From Pseudobacteriovorax sp. (GTDB lineage Bacteria; Bdellovibrionota_B; Oligoflexia; Oligoflexales; Oligoflexaceae): DNA of 64,000 nucleotides. A program made the position numbers and the translations under genes. Under the pieces are notes generated by a model that made no database searches, was not told the origin of the DNA, and saw only the letters and a program-made list of their open reading frames with translations. The stretch covers positions 56,922 through 120,921 of the forward strand of contig JABSRP010000029.1 in assembly GCA_013215145.1 (NCBI GenBank), read 5' to 3'. Shown here piece by piece: positions 8,087-18,268 of the stretch (its first letter is position 1; every line of letters starts with the position of its first letter).

Positions 8087-11000
8087 ATGAAGATTGAGAC
8101 CCTTTCCTTAAACAAGCTTGGCCTAACCCTGGCTATGGTTCTGTGGATGTCGGCATGTAGCCAATCGAACAACGATTTTAGCCTGGTAGCCGATACCTGT
8201 GGATTGGCATCTTCCGACATCGCGCCTGGCAAAACGTTTGTTCAATTTACTGACTCGAATGGAACGCCTCTTTTCGGCCCGGGTCTTCGTATGCAGGACA
8301 CTGAACTTTCGGGCCTGGTAATTGAAGCTAGTGAAAAGGGCTGTGTTCCAAAAGACAAGCTAGCCGACGTGAGGGTAGTAAGCTTTCCTTCAAGGAATCT
8401 TGGCGTTATCCTTACCGAAGACTTAGGTGAAGGCGCATCTTTCGAAAAGGTTGCTCTCACCTCATTTCAATATGAAGAAACGATCAATACCTGTACTCCT
8501 ATGATTACAAATCAAGACTCCTTGATTATGCCCATAGTTCCAGATGGGTTGCGAACAGAGGGCTATCAGACTCTTGTTTCTATTTTAGGCGGAGCGGAAA
8601 ACGAACCATTAAGCTGGCGGCTCGATAACGATAATAATGGTGCCTACTCGTTGTTTTTGCAAGAACTTCAAGATAATGCCTATGATGTTTCCATACAATT
8701 CACGCAATTGCATTCCAGGGACCAATTAACAAGTCAATTCGCCTGCAGAGTTTTGGTGGACAAAACGATGCCCGAAGCATCCTTAAGTCTACTATCATTA
8801 AGGCTCGATTCCTCTGCTGAAGAGATCGTATGGTTGGATGAGGCCTCTCAGATTGAGTTTGTCGTTGATAGTGGCTTAACACAAACATCACTGTTTATCT
8901 GCTGGAAAAACGAAGAGAATGCAGCCCAAGCCTGTAATTTTGCTAAAGCTCCGTCATCGGGGATTCCGTCGCCTCCAGCGGGACGTTGGACTTTATATTA
9001 CTTTGCTGAGGATGCTGCCGGAAATCGGACAGAGGTCGCGACAAAAACTGTCCATACCTTCGAGCTGCAAGAGCAAAAAAAGATGCAAACTGCCTTAAGC
9101 CTCAGTCAGTCCCGATTGGATAGTGGGCACTATCTGGAGGCTTTTAAGGAGATGACCGACGCCTTTCACATATACTCAGGTCTAGCGCCCATTTCAAAAT
9201 TTGACGAACTCGAAAATTCTATCTCCGATCTATATTTAGAACTAGCTACGCTTCCTGTTCCTGTTTGGCAGCAAAAACTGGGTGATGAGGGAAAACGTAT
9301 CTTGGGTTGGACCTCTCAAGCTAAAATAAAGATTTCGTCACTGCTGAGCAACCGGGAAGCTTGTCAGTTTGTTGACCTCGAAAACGGAAAGATCCATCAA
9401 GACTGCAGCTTTGGAGGTGAAGGGTATTTTAAGTTTGATGGCCAATCCTTAACCTACCTACCGCAAGCTGAGGGTTTCCAAGGTGCCGAATCCTATGATG
9501 CCTTAGAACTGATTCAAACCTATTCCGTTGGCGAAAGCGAACGCTATGCGCTTGCTAAAGTGCGGACTACAGATACGGAAGTACCAGGGACAGACATCCT
9601 ACTAATAGACGCAAAACGAAATCGCGAAAGGCGTTTAGAGACGGGTTTTTCTTTTGAATTTGTGACGCTATCCAATGATCGACCAGGGCTTTTATTGTTA
9701 GAAGAGGGTATAGCTAACCAAAAGCTTATCGCTAAAGTTATCGACTTAAATGATTTTCGCGAAGATAGGGAAGAGCAGGAGCGACTGCAGGGATACCAGT
9801 ACTGGAGTCGGGCGAAGCGGAGCATTCAGTACGATTCCACAGCTCAATTGCTTGTTGAGCAGGACGGGGAAAATTGGTCTTTATGGCATCGAGGTCGCAT
9901 CGTATCGATCAACCTCAGCTTCGAACCCCGACGCTTAGTGTCATCAGTTGATGGCGATATCGTAGGTATCAGCAGTGGAAATGGTCGACTCGAGGTTTTC
10001 TCAAGCCAAACGGGAGATTTATTAGCTGCGAATATTAATCTGCGCAATACGAAAGACTTCACCTTGGGAAAAGAGCTGGTGGCGACCCTCCAGGAAGATG
10101 GTGACGTCTTTGTCTATGACCTTTTTGGAAACCGACGCCACGAGTTTTCACTTTCAGGATCTTGGTATCGAACGATTCATATGGGCGCGGATCATTATCT
10201 TGCCATGGAATCTGCTAATGGTACCTTAACGGTTTATGATTTAGGCAGAACTCTCGCCGATAGCTTTAGCACCCGCGGCCAGGTGACAAGCCTCTTAAGC
10301 GTTGCCGATGGATTTTTATTCCGCTCTCATTACCAAAACTATCAGTCGGGCCGAAGCTTTACTGAAGCGATCTCATTTATAGATGCAACAGGGGCTCTTA
10401 TTCAGAATGACCAATCCATCACCTCAAATGTGACCGCTACCTTTTCTGGTAGTGACTCGCTATCTCGCAATCTTAAATTATTTGAGATGAACGGAGAGAC
10501 GCATGTTCTGAGCCCTCAAACCGTGTTAGGAATCAATGCTTGGATCCTCGATGACTTGTCGGCAGGCCCGGTTTTTGAAGCTGAGGCTTGGACATTTGAT
10601 ACCTATTATTTGAATGCCATCACCATGCATCCTTCTTCCCAGTCTTACGCCTTTGCGACGACCGATGGTCTGATTTATTATGGTAAATTGGACGTCTCGG
10701 GCTTTAAAGCAGATAATCCAGCTTTAATGTCCGAAGATTTTTCGGAGCCTGGTCTTTTCGCAAAAACCTTGATGTTTTCCAAAACCGATCCTACGATTTT
10801 ATTCGCTACCAATAGTGAGAACGCGATTCACAAATTCTCGGTTGATTATGATGAAAATCGAGCGGAAACTCTTAAACGCGTTGATTTCGATGGGGGCATA
10901 TCATTCCTTGAGTATCAGCCCGGAACTACCAACTTTATTGCAGGTGATAGTACGGGAAATCTCATGATCCTAACCGCTGACCTTGAGATTGAACGAAGCC

Positions 11001-11329
11001 TTGATCTTAATCCTGATGCGCGCCTTAGTCTAACCAATATGGCGATCGATGTTCGTGGTAGAATTTATGTCGGTAGTTATGATGGGCAGTTGAAGATTGT
11101 AGAGGCGGATTTATCCTCGTATCGAAGTGTCGATCTTTTCTCCGACCAATTTGGGCCGAAGCAAGTCGTATATTCTGACCAACTTAACCGTTTGGCAGTG
11201 TCTGTCCGTGGACGGATATTCCTTTTAGATATTCAAACGATTGATCAGTTAGAGCGCATATGCCATTGGATCAATGAAAAAAAACCAATGGTACGCGCGG
11301 CTTTGGGTATGACAGCCCCTTGCTCTTAG
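8087..11329 (+). CDS. Large lipoprotein with C-terminal beta-propeller repeats
   Basis: A 1080-residue protein. The N-terminus is a lipoprotein signal ending LWMSAC, so it is probably membrane-anchored through Cys at about residue 24. Residues about 30-330 are beta-rich with paired Cys (TCGLAS, KGCVPKD, INTCTP, FACRV, FICWK...QACNF) and include an Ig/cadherin-like segment ending RWTLYYFAEDAAGNRTE. About 335-420 is a short helical region that could be TPR-like. From about 430 to 1060 are repeated four-stranded blade-like units (for example VSSVDGDIVGISSGNGRLEV and VDVRGRIYVGSYDGQLK variants), typical of WD40/PQQ-like propellers. No catalytic motif is visible. It may be an envelope scaffold or binding protein; the role is unknown. 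Confidence 0.65.
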   Translation: MKIETLSLNKLGLTLAMVLWMSACSQSNNDFSLVADTCGLASSDIAPGKTFVQFTDSNGTPLFGPGLRMQDTELSGLVIEASEKGCVPKDKLADVRVVSFPSRNLGVILTEDLGEGASFEKVALTSFQYEETINTCTPMITNQDSLIMPIVPDGLRTEGYQTLVSILGGAENEPLSWRLDNDNNGAYSLFLQELQDNAYDVSIQFTQLHSRDQLTSQFACRVLVDKTMPEASLSLLSLRLDSSAEEIVWLDEASQIEFVVDSGLTQTSLFICWKNEENAAQACNFAKAPSSGIPSPPAGRWTLYYFAEDAAGNRTEVATKTVHTFELQEQKKMQTALSLSQSRLDSGHYLEAFKEMTDAFHIYSGLAPISKFDELENSISDLYLELATLPVPVWQQKLGDEGKRILGWTSQAKIKISSLLSNREACQFVDLENGKIHQDCSFGGEGYFKFDGQSLTYLPQAEGFQGAESYDALELIQTYSVGESERYALAKVRTTDTEVPGTDILLIDAKRNRERRLETGFSFEFVTLSNDRPGLLLLEEGIANQKLIAKVIDLNDFREDREEQERLQGYQYWSRAKRSIQYDSTAQLLVEQDGENWSLWHRGRIVSINLSFEPRRLVSSVDGDIVGISSGNGRLEVFSSQTGDLLAANINLRNTKDFTLGKELVATLQEDGDVFVYDLFGNRRHEFSLSGSWYRTIHMGADHYLAMESANGTLTVYDLGRTLADSFSTRGQVTSLLSVADGFLFRSHYQNYQSGRSFTEAISFIDATGALIQNDQSITSNVTATFSGSDSLSRNLKLFEMNGETHVLSPQTVLGINAWILDDLSAGPVFEAEAWTFDTYYLNAITMHPSSQSYAFATTDGLIYYGKLDVSGFKADNPALMSEDFSEPGLFAKTLMFSKTDPTILFATNSENAIHKFSVDYDENRAETLKRVDFDGGISFLEYQPGTTNFIAGDSTGNLMILTADLEIERSLDLNPDARLSLTNMAIDVRGRIYVGSYDGQLKIVEADLSSYRSVDLFSDQFGPKQVVYSDQLNRLAVSVRGRIFLLDIQTIDQLERICHWINEKKPMVRAALGMTAPCS

Positions 11330-11380
11330 CAAACATAGGTCTTGATATCCTTACCTTTAGTCTTCCTAGATTGACTTTTT

Positions 11381-11400
11381 GCCACGTTTAGTGGCTTTCC
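11381..11400 (+). terminator. Terminator-like hairpin
   Basis: Stem GCCAC (11381-11385) / GTGGC (11391-11395) with loop GTTTA, then TTTCC. It lies 52 nt after the lipoprotein gene and separates it from the kinase gene. On the minus strand it is followed by AAAAAG, so it is oriented for the plus strand. Confidence 0.45.
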
Positions 11401-11480
11401 TCCAGGTTTTAGACGTTAAGTTACCGTGACAGCTACCGATATCTCCGAAGTATGACATTGTATTAATTTTAGGTATGTTC

Positions 11481-14333
11481 ATGTCTTCGTTACGTTTTAG
11501 TAATAGTCTTCTTGGTCTCATTCTATACGTCTCTCTGCTCAGCGATGCTTGGGCGCTGTCAGTCACGATTAATTCCAAAGAAATAAAGCAGAATCCAGTG
11601 GTTTACCTTCCTCAAAGCTGGAAGACACATGATTCTGTCATGGAAACGGTTACCTCCGAATTCTACAATAAACTACCCATCGCTCGCGTTGATCAGTCGA
11701 TGACGATATACGTTCCCTTGCGCCAAGGACCGCCAGAGCAATCTTGGGTTTTGCGTATAGATAGCGACGTAAGACAGAGGTTAGCCTTCTACACCACAGG
11801 TACTGGTGCCTCGGGGCAGATCCTGCTGCAGAACTCTTCGGGTGTCCATCTGGTCTGGGAGTCTGAAGGGTATCTAGATAAAACGATTTCCGCAAGAAGG
11901 GTTCAGGTGAAAAATCTTCTGGTTCCCTTGGTACTAGAACAGGGCGAGAACTTTCTTATCCTTAACTCAAAATTCTTGAATCTAGGAAAGAACAAAGACT
12001 ATACCAACACCGGCTTTGAGTTATACAGCGCAATAGGAAACGAATCATACCTAGAATCTAAAGTTAGTCGGGACGGGTTTATGGCCATGTTTCCTCTTGG
12101 GATCCTTGCATGTTTGGCGATATACAGTCTTTTGATCTATTTTTCGCGGGATAGAAAAGATAAAGATTCCTTGTATATCTTTTTAATCAATGCTGCGGTA
12201 ACTATGAAAGAATTTGCCTCTCAAGGCGTTTTACTTCATCTGTCTCCTTCTAACACGTTTATTCAGGTATTTTCCTCAGGTGCATTTGTCTTTCCTGTTA
12301 TTGCCGTGGTCTTTATGTTTTATGCCATCGAGCTCCATATCAAACATCGGGCTCTCCCTTGGCTACGAAAGTTTTGTAGCGTAATTGCGGGACTGAGTCT
12401 CATTCTCGCAGTGGCGCCCTATATTTTTCCCTTTGTGGGATTCGGGGTTCAGTCCATTGTCAGCATTAATGTGCTTTTAAGTTTAACCTTGCTATACTTT
12501 GGATTATTGCCAATCACTCTGATTGAAGCTATTAAAGCTAAACAATATCAAACTACTTTTTTGGCTATTGGCATCATTTTTCTCTCAGTAGGCAATGCAG
12601 TTGACTTTGCTAATGTCATTATGAAGTTGCATTGGCCTTGGTTTGCGTTGTGGGGAAGCGTGGTCTTTTCTCTGATATTAGCCAAAAATAATTCTATTAC
12701 CTTTGCAAAAACTTACGCGCGCAGCGAAAAACTAAATCTAGATTTAGCGGAGAAAAATCGAGAGGTGCAATCTCTGAATCAAAATCTAGAGATTATGGTT
12801 GAGGAGAGAACCGCAGAGGTTAGGCTGCTATTGACTCACATTCCGCAGGGTATCTTATCTATTGGCGAGGGTGGTCTTGTAAGTGGCAATTACTCAGATC
12901 AATTGCCAAGTATTTTAGGAACAGACGACATTGCAGGCAAAAGCTTTCTAAGCCTTTTATTGCAGAAATCTGATTTGACCCAAGATTCCAGGGATCAGGC
13001 TTGGCAGTCGATACTCGCTATTGTTGGTGAGTATGATTTTAGTTTTGAGTGCAATGGCGACAAACTACCCTCAGACTTTGCCATCCATCGCGACGATAAA
13101 ACGATCAGGGTTAGGCTTACTTGGAATATCAAATCAGATAGCAATGGCTACGTCAGTCACCTCTTAGTCACCGTACTTGATGTGACGGCAGAATGGGAGG
13201 CGAAATCTGAACTCGAGAAAAAGAATCAAAAATTCGAATTGATTGGACGACTTATCGAAATAGGGGCAAAAAAATCAGCGCAGTTTATTAGCTCAGCTAA
13301 ATCCATGATCGTTGAAAACGTGAAGCTGCTAACTACAGGCGATACATCAGAAGCAACGGTGAAGATACTATTTATAAATGCCCATACCATGAAAGGAGGG
13401 GCTCGTTCACTCAGGTTGAACGACCTTGCCGAGCTCCTTCATGACGTGGAAACAAAGTATGGTGAGATACTCCAGAACTTGGCATCTTACGAAACAGAGG
13501 CCCTGGTGGCTGATTGTCAGAAGGTGGATGAGTATTTAGAGCGACTCATTGATATCAATAGTAACGTCCTTGGGAGAAGTATCGACTTATCGAAAGTTAT
13601 TATCGATAGAGAGTTTTTGGAGCAATGCTTTACCGTTTTCCGAAGCTTAAAGAATAACGATCAACTTTCCACCGACATTCAAAGAATCATAGCGACCAAC
13701 AGCGAATCCCTTCTTTCGATCATTTTTAGTCCTTTGGAGAGCCTTCTTTCGGAGGTTTGTGAGCAGGTCCCGAAGATTACCAAAGACCTTGGAAAGATCG
13801 CGCCCCAGGTTAATATCGATTGCCCGAAGGTGCTAATAAGTTCGAAGCAAGATACGATATTGCGCAACTGCATGGTCCATCTCCTGCGAAACAGTCTAGA
13901 TCATGGCATTGAGGCAAAAACTGAACGGCTAAACAAGGGTAAGCATCCTGAAGGTTTGATTGAAATCGTTGTCCGGCAAGAGAACAAACGGATTGGGATC
14001 ATCATCCGAGACGATGGTCGTGGTTTGGCTCTTAAAAAATTGAAGGATATGGGGATAAAAGCAGGCGTGATCACCCACGAGGCTGATCAGAGTGAAATAG
14101 CAAATGTGATTTTCCATCAAGGACTATCAACCGCCAATAAAGTGTCTCAAATATCGGGACGTGGAGTGGGTATGGATGCAGTCCGAAATTTTATTAACGA
14201 GGCGAACGGAGATATCGCAATCGTTTTAGACGAGCAGCCGACTCATGAAACTGATTACCTGTCGTTTCACTATGAAATCTGGATTCCTTTAGCCACCAAC
14301 ATACCAGAGGTGGAGACTCCTGCTGCGGCCTAA
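11481..14333 (+). CDS. 7TMR-DISM sensor kinase of CheA-like type (Hpt + HATPase), paralogue 1
   Basis: About 950 residues; the ATG at 11481 has AGGT 6 nt upstream and is preferred to the ATG at 11475. Order: signal peptide; 7TMR-DISMED2-type periplasmic domain (about 30-190); seven membrane helices (about 200-400); coiled coil (LNLDLAEKNREVQSLNQNLE); a PAS-like region (about 455-575) ending in LLVTVLDVT; an Hpt domain with phospho-acceptor His near residue 635 (NAHTMKGGARSLRLNDLAE); and a CheA-type ATPase with N-box LLRNSLDHGIE, G1 box DDGRGL and G2 box GRGVGMDA. There is no dimerisation His box, CheW-like domain or receiver. It probably senses an envelope ligand and feeds a phosphorelay; no cognate regulator is adjacent. 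Two paralogues share this architecture (38587-41442 and 52721-55525). Confidence 0.88.
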   Translation: MSSLRFSNSLLGLILYVSLLSDAWALSVTINSKEIKQNPVVYLPQSWKTHDSVMETVTSEFYNKLPIARVDQSMTIYVPLRQGPPEQSWVLRIDSDVRQRLAFYTTGTGASGQILLQNSSGVHLVWESEGYLDKTISARRVQVKNLLVPLVLEQGENFLILNSKFLNLGKNKDYTNTGFELYSAIGNESYLESKVSRDGFMAMFPLGILACLAIYSLLIYFSRDRKDKDSLYIFLINAAVTMKEFASQGVLLHLSPSNTFIQVFSSGAFVFPVIAVVFMFYAIELHIKHRALPWLRKFCSVIAGLSLILAVAPYIFPFVGFGVQSIVSINVLLSLTLLYFGLLPITLIEAIKAKQYQTTFLAIGIIFLSVGNAVDFANVIMKLHWPWFALWGSVVFSLILAKNNSITFAKTYARSEKLNLDLAEKNREVQSLNQNLEIMVEERTAEVRLLLTHIPQGILSIGEGGLVSGNYSDQLPSILGTDDIAGKSFLSLLLQKSDLTQDSRDQAWQSILAIVGEYDFSFECNGDKLPSDFAIHRDDKTIRVRLTWNIKSDSNGYVSHLLVTVLDVTAEWEAKSELEKKNQKFELIGRLIEIGAKKSAQFISSAKSMIVENVKLLTTGDTSEATVKILFINAHTMKGGARSLRLNDLAELLHDVETKYGEILQNLASYETEALVADCQKVDEYLERLIDINSNVLGRSIDLSKVIIDREFLEQCFTVFRSLKNNDQLSTDIQRIIATNSESLLSIIFSPLESLLSEVCEQVPKITKDLGKIAPQVNIDCPKVLISSKQDTILRNCMVHLLRNSLDHGIEAKTERLNKGKHPEGLIEIVVRQENKRIGIIIRDDGRGLALKKLKDMGIKAGVITHEADQSEIANVIFHQGLSTANKVSQISGRGVGMDAVRNFINEANGDIAIVLDEQPTHETDYLSFHYEIWIPLATNIPEVETPAAA

Positions 14334-14377
14334 AGCGAGAGTCTCGTCAGGTCACCTGATCTTTAAAAAATAGAAAG

Positions 14378-15103
14378 CTACCAAGGACCCCCTGCGGCAA
14401 CGATGGGGCCATTTTTATCCTTTGGACTAACCCATAGAGCAAAGGCTTCTGCGGGCACGCTCGCTTCGCTTCGAACCAGTTTAATCTTTCCTTCGTATCG
14501 TTGGCTTTTTTTATTGTATACCAGCTTTGACTTGTCTAATCCAAGGGCCGCATGGTGATGGTGTAGTGTGCGCCCTGCGTTTTCTCCTTTGCTTATCCGA
14601 TCTTTGTTAGAACCAGACAAAAGTGATCCCCAAAGGTCAAATGATCGCGAACCGGTGGCGTTTCCCTGCCAACTGACCTTCAGGATATCGCCCTCACGAG
14701 AAATCTCCAAACCTGGAAATCTTTGTTTATCTTTCGGAGGGTGCTTGGATCGTCGCCAGTCGCGATAAGGACTACCATTCAGTAGGACGGTTGGTGTTGC
14801 GACAACATTAACGTAGCCTTGTCGCGCATATTCCCTTTGTCGTTTGGAAAAAATTGACTGGGAGAAACGATCTTTCCAACCCAAATAGTCCCAATAGTCC
14901 ACATGAAACTCAACAGTAACAAAGGTCTCAAATTTCGAGGGGTGAGCCTTTAGCTGGTAATTCCAATCCTCTGCAGGCGGGCACGAACTGCAACCCTGTG
15001 AGGTAAAAACTTCGATTAAGTTGATAGGCTTGTAGGTCTTGGCAAAAGCCGAAGAGCCACCCCAAATGAAAACACAGCTAAAGATGAGAGCTAAGCGAAA
15101 CAT
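14378..15103 (-). CDS. DUF1223 thioredoxin-like exported protein
   Basis: A 241-residue product. The ATG at 15103 is preferred since GGAGGA lies 4 nt upstream; an ATG 12 nt further up has no site. Signal peptide FRLALIFSCVFIWGGSSAFA, then INLIEVFTSQGCSSCPPAEDW, the hallmark of the DUF1223 family with a C-S-S-C pair in a thioredoxin-like fold. The body continues with FHVDYWDYLGWKDRFS and YVNVVATPTVLLNG, both typical of the family. Length matches the family's usual 230-260 residues. It is likely a periplasmic redox-type protein of unknown substrate. It is convergent with the kinase gene with a gap of only 44 nt. Confidence 0.85.
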   Translation of the reverse strand: MFRLALIFSCVFIWGGSSAFAKTYKPINLIEVFTSQGCSSCPPAEDWNYQLKAHPSKFETFVTVEFHVDYWDYLGWKDRFSQSIFSKRQREYARQGYVNVVATPTVLLNGSPYRDWRRSKHPPKDKQRFPGLEISREGDILKVSWQGNATGSRSFDLWGSLLSGSNKDRISKGENAGRTLHHHHAALGLDKSKLVYNKKSQRYEGKIKLVRSEASVPAEAFALWVSPKDKNGPIVAAGGPW

Positions 15104-15439
15104 AGAATCCTCCACGTATTTGCTGTAGATAGCGACTAATCAATAGTTCGAGGGAACTCAGGGAATGGTTTCAGAGATAGGTAGACTACCCTTAGTAAAT
15201 CTCTAAGATACCAAAAGATCTACATAAAAAAGCCGCTTTTCCACCAGCAAAGTGTTCAGTAAGCGATATTTTGTTCTCTGGGCTCAGAAATCGATTGCCC
15301 CGAAATCAATGTTTGCTAGCTTTCTATTGGCATTAGGAAACGGGTTACTGATGGAAAGACTAAGTCGAGCTTTGAAGCACTTTGAGGATCTTCAGAGAGC
15401 AGCCTAGTCAGACTTACATCATCGAATAGGAAGTCTACT
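15104..15439. other. Intergenic region between divergent exported-protein genes
   Basis: No gene is seen in these 336 nt. It must hold promoters for the minus-strand DUF1223 gene and the plus-strand DUF4360 gene; no hexamer pair is convincing. AT-rich stretches occur around 15215-15240. Confidence 0.4.
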
Positions 15440-16054
15440 ATGAAGTCACTAGTGATAGCTTTTATGTTGTTGGGTTCGCAGATTAGCCTTGGCGAAGCGG
15501 TACCGGAGCAGGTTGAGATTGCATCCTTGGAGGTCAATGGAAGTGGCTGTCCTCGAGGTTCGGTTTACGAGTCGGTAGCTGCTGATCGCAAAGCCTTTAC
15601 CCTATACTTTTCCGAGTACAATGCCGAGCTGGGACCTGGCATCAGTCGCCGATTCAATCGTCAGTCATGCCAGTTGACCGTTATGCTGAATCATCCTAAA
15701 GGCTGGCGTTACCGTCTGATACAGTTTGAATACCGGAGCTATGCGGACTTGGACGAGGGAGTTGTGGGAACTTTCAAGTCGCAATACTATTTCCAAGCAG
15801 AACCTAACTCGTTAGACTTCTCCACATCCTTTGAAGGTCCTATGGCTGACGATCTGTTCTTTGGCGAGGCTGTTTCGCCCACGGAGGCATATTGGTCGAG
15901 TTGCGAGCTGCAAAGGGCCATCAATATCAAGACCTCAATTCAACTACGTTTAAAGCAAGGCACAAGCAACGATTCAACTGGCGTCATCGGCACTGATTCC
16001 ATCGATGGAACTATCGGTGGTCAGACTTGGCGATTAGAATGGGAACGCTGCTAG
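15440..16054 (+). CDS. DUF4360 exported protein
   Basis: 204 residues, with GGAAG 9 nt before the ATG. Signal peptide KSLVIAFMLLGSQISLGEA. The mature part shows the DUF4360 pattern: a first strand ending VNGSGCPRGSV, a middle FTLYFSEYNAELGPG followed by NRQSCQLTVMLNHPKGWRYRL, FEYRSYADLDEGV, and a late W-S-S-C before a strand with IN. Cys residues are placed as expected for two disulfides. The family is secreted and of unknown function. A subtilisin gene follows 207 nt downstream with its own ribosome binding site, so the two are probably transcribed separately. Confidence 0.82.
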   Translation: MKSLVIAFMLLGSQISLGEAVPEQVEIASLEVNGSGCPRGSVYESVAADRKAFTLYFSEYNAELGPGISRRFNRQSCQLTVMLNHPKGWRYRLIQFEYRSYADLDEGVVGTFKSQYYFQAEPNSLDFSTSFEGPMADDLFFGEAVSPTEAYWSSCELQRAINIKTSIQLRLKQGTSNDSTGVIGTDSIDGTIGGQTWRLEWERC

Positions 16055-16261
16055 AGTGTCACCCTTCTTGAGGCTCTTGTATTCTGTTTAGCAGTATAGT
16101 TTACATCTGAGGGCCTGGAATATCGAGGCTCTATAACTTCCTTGAATTTCCAGTAAAAAGCTAGTTTTTTTCTATTGCGATAACCTTAATTGACTTTTTG
16201 TTTGCAGGCTGTAACCTCGGCTAACGTATTCAAATTCAAATGAGTTCAGGAGGTCGCAGAC

Positions 16262-17560
16262 ATGCTCAGAAGCTTAAGCGTTTTAACGACAGGTATAATG
16301 GGAGCCGCAGCAGCCTATGGTGCTGTTGATATCAGTAGTTTTTCCGATAAACACGTTCCCGGTGAAATGCTGATTACCTTTGGTGAGCATGTCGATATTG
16401 AGCAGCAAGAACGCCTCATTGCCAGCAATGGCGGTGAGATCATCAAGCGCTATAAATCTAGCCCGACTGTTTTGGTGAAAATGTCTCCCGAAGCGCCAAG
16501 AATGCTTGATTTTGCGACGAACTTTACGCGTAGCCTTGATGTGGCCCATGTGGGTTTAAATCGTGTCTTCACCATCAATGCTGCACCCAATGATCCGAGT
16601 TTTGGACGTCAGTATCATCACGATTTAATCGCTAGTGAAAAAGCCTGGGAAATAACGACTGGTACCAAAGATGTGACTGTGGCGGTAATCGATTCTGGAA
16701 TCACTTACGATCATCCAGATTTAGTGGCTAACCTTTGGACGAACCCAGGCGAGTCAGGGCTGGATGCTAATGGCGAAGATATGCGCTTCAATGGAATCGA
16801 CGACGATAACAACGGTTACGTCGATGACTATCGCGGATGGGACTTTGCTGACAATGATAACGATGCCACGGATGATAATGGCCATGGCACCCACTGTGCG
16901 GGCTCCATAGGCGCTGCCGGTGATAACGGCGAAGGAATTACGGGGCTTAACTGGAACGTCTCTCTCATTGGTCTTAAGTTCATCGGCAGCAATGGTCAGG
17001 GCACAGAAAGTGCAGCCATTGAAGCAGTGGAATATGCAACGATGATGGGATTCGATCTGACCTCGAATAGCTGGGGCGGTGATGGTGAATTTGTGGAAGG
17101 TGATCCCCTGTATGAAGCTATCAAGGCAGCAGGCGAAGCAGGCCACCTTTTTGTAGCGGCTGCAGGAAATGATGGTCGTAATACGGATCGGCGTCCAACA
17201 TTACCCGCTTCTTACGACCTAGAGAATATTATCTCAGTGGCTTCCAGTGATCGGCGCGACCGCATGTCTAGTTTCTCCAACTTCGGATCAACTACGGTAG
17301 ATATTATGGCTCCTGGGTCTGGGGTTTACTCGACGACTAAGCGTGGATGGTTTGGCCGCTACTACTCAAACCTGAGTGGAACGTCTATGGCTGCACCGCT
17401 TGTGGCTGGTACGGCAGCTTTAATATTGTCAGAGTATCCTGATGCGTCCCCAGCAGAGCTCAAGCAAAGGATTTTGGAAGGTGCCGACAAAGTCAGTGCC
17501 GGCCAAGGAAAGCTATCTACGGAAGGCCGCTTGAATATCTTCAATGCCTTGACCATGTAA
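16262..17560 (+). CDS. Subtilisin-like (S8) serine protease
   Basis: 432 residues; AGGAGG sits 9 nt upstream of the ATG. A short signal-like N-terminus is followed by an I9-type propeptide (about 30-105, VPGEMLITFGEHV). The catalytic domain (about 110-430) has Asp144 (AVIDSGI), His208 (DDNGHGTHCAG), the oxyanion Asn303 (AAAGNDG) and Ser375 (GTSMAAP). An Asp/Asn-rich stretch (FNGIDDDNNGYVDDYRGWDF) is the usual Ca-binding loop of fervidolysin/thermitase-like members. It is probably a secreted endopeptidase that processes its own propeptide. A strong bidirectional hairpin lies 44 nt past the stop. Confidence 0.95.
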   Translation: MLRSLSVLTTGIMGAAAAYGAVDISSFSDKHVPGEMLITFGEHVDIEQQERLIASNGGEIIKRYKSSPTVLVKMSPEAPRMLDFATNFTRSLDVAHVGLNRVFTINAAPNDPSFGRQYHHDLIASEKAWEITTGTKDVTVAVIDSGITYDHPDLVANLWTNPGESGLDANGEDMRFNGIDDDNNGYVDDYRGWDFADNDNDATDDNGHGTHCAGSIGAAGDNGEGITGLNWNVSLIGLKFIGSNGQGTESAAIEAVEYATMMGFDLTSNSWGGDGEFVEGDPLYEAIKAAGEAGHLFVAAAGNDGRNTDRRPTLPASYDLENIISVASSDRRDRMSSFSNFGSTTVDIMAPGSGVYSTTKRGWFGRYYSNLSGTSMAAPLVAGTAALILSEYPDASPAELKQRILEGADKVSAGQGKLSTEGRLNIFNALTM

Positions 17561-17604
17561 CCGCGATTCTAATATTTACTCTAGGTAAATTTCGTCTCTA
17601 GCAT

Positions 17605-17631
17605 TAGCCTTATCTCTTTGAGATAGGGCTA
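17605..17631. terminator. Bidirectional terminator
   Basis: A 12-bp stem TAGCCTTATCTC (17605-17616) / GAGATAGGGCTA (17620-17631) with one G-T pair and a TTT loop, followed on the plus strand by TTATT. It lies exactly between the stop codons of two convergent genes. Confidence 0.75.
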
Positions 17632-18099
17632 TTATTCGTATATTTTAAGTAAATTAAAAACCTGACCCTCGGAAACAAAAAGCCAGTCTGCATTGACTGG
17701 AGACAGTTGATACACTCTTTGCTGCGAGTTGGGGGTTTTTGTTGGTTCCTTGGACTCGTCTTCCACTGGGTAAGAATACTCTACGGTGCCGTGTTCCCAA
17801 ATAGTTATATCGTCTTGAACCAGGCAGCTAGTAAACAGCTTTTCGCTCTGGACCTTATTATTTGCGGTGACGGTGACTCCGTAATGACCCTCACTAGTTT
17901 TTGAGATCGTGAATGTGGTTTCCTCCGCTGACTCTAGCAGTTGGTAGCGGCCTTCGAGAGCCTCAATGGATTTAGGGCTTTGGCAGGGGCTTGTGACAGG
18001 AGACGATTCCGTTGTCGGAGCAACTGTAGGTGCCGGCGTGTCTTGTGCCGCTGCTTGCGCTGCAAGGCTGACTAGTAGCGTAGTGGTTAAAGCATTCAT
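17632..18099 (-). CDS. Small exported protein, unknown
   Basis: 155 residues. AGGGA lies 7 nt before the ATG. Signal peptide NALTTTLLVSLAAQAAAQ, then a Pro/Thr-rich linker (TPAPTVAPTTESSP) and a compact beta-rich domain of about 110 residues with two Cys (TSPCQSP and FTSCLV). The domain resembles a small lipocalin-like or beta-barrel fold (LEGRYQLLESAEETTFTISKT, ending WLFVSEGQVFNLLKI), but no family is assigned. The neighbours on both sides are proteases; inhibition of one of them is possible but unsupported. Confidence 0.6.
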   Translation of the reverse strand: MNALTTTLLVSLAAQAAAQDTPAPTVAPTTESSPVTSPCQSPKSIEALEGRYQLLESAEETTFTISKTSEGHYGVTVTANNKVQSEKLFTSCLVQDDITIWEHGTVEYSYPVEDESKEPTKTPNSQQRVYQLSPVNADWLFVSEGQVFNLLKIYE

Positions 18100-18166
18100 G
18101 AGTATATCCCTAAGCTGATTTTCTTTTAGTTTCGGCGAAATTTGTTCGCATTTTAGCTTGGCTGTC

Positions 18167-18200
18167 GAATAAAAAGCCGTCTCAGATGAACTGAGGCGGC
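18167..18200 (-). terminator. Rho-independent terminator of the trypsin-like protease gene
   Basis: On the minus strand GCCGCCTCAG pairs with CTGAGACGGC (18200-18176, one G-T pair) and is followed by TTTTTATT (18175-18168). It is a classical terminator about 70 nt after the stop of the protease gene. Confidence 0.85.
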
Positions 18201-18268
18201 CTGTGGATAGAACTAAGATGATAGTTTTCTAACTAAAACGGCAGTATCTGCAAGCTTGGGGCTTTTCG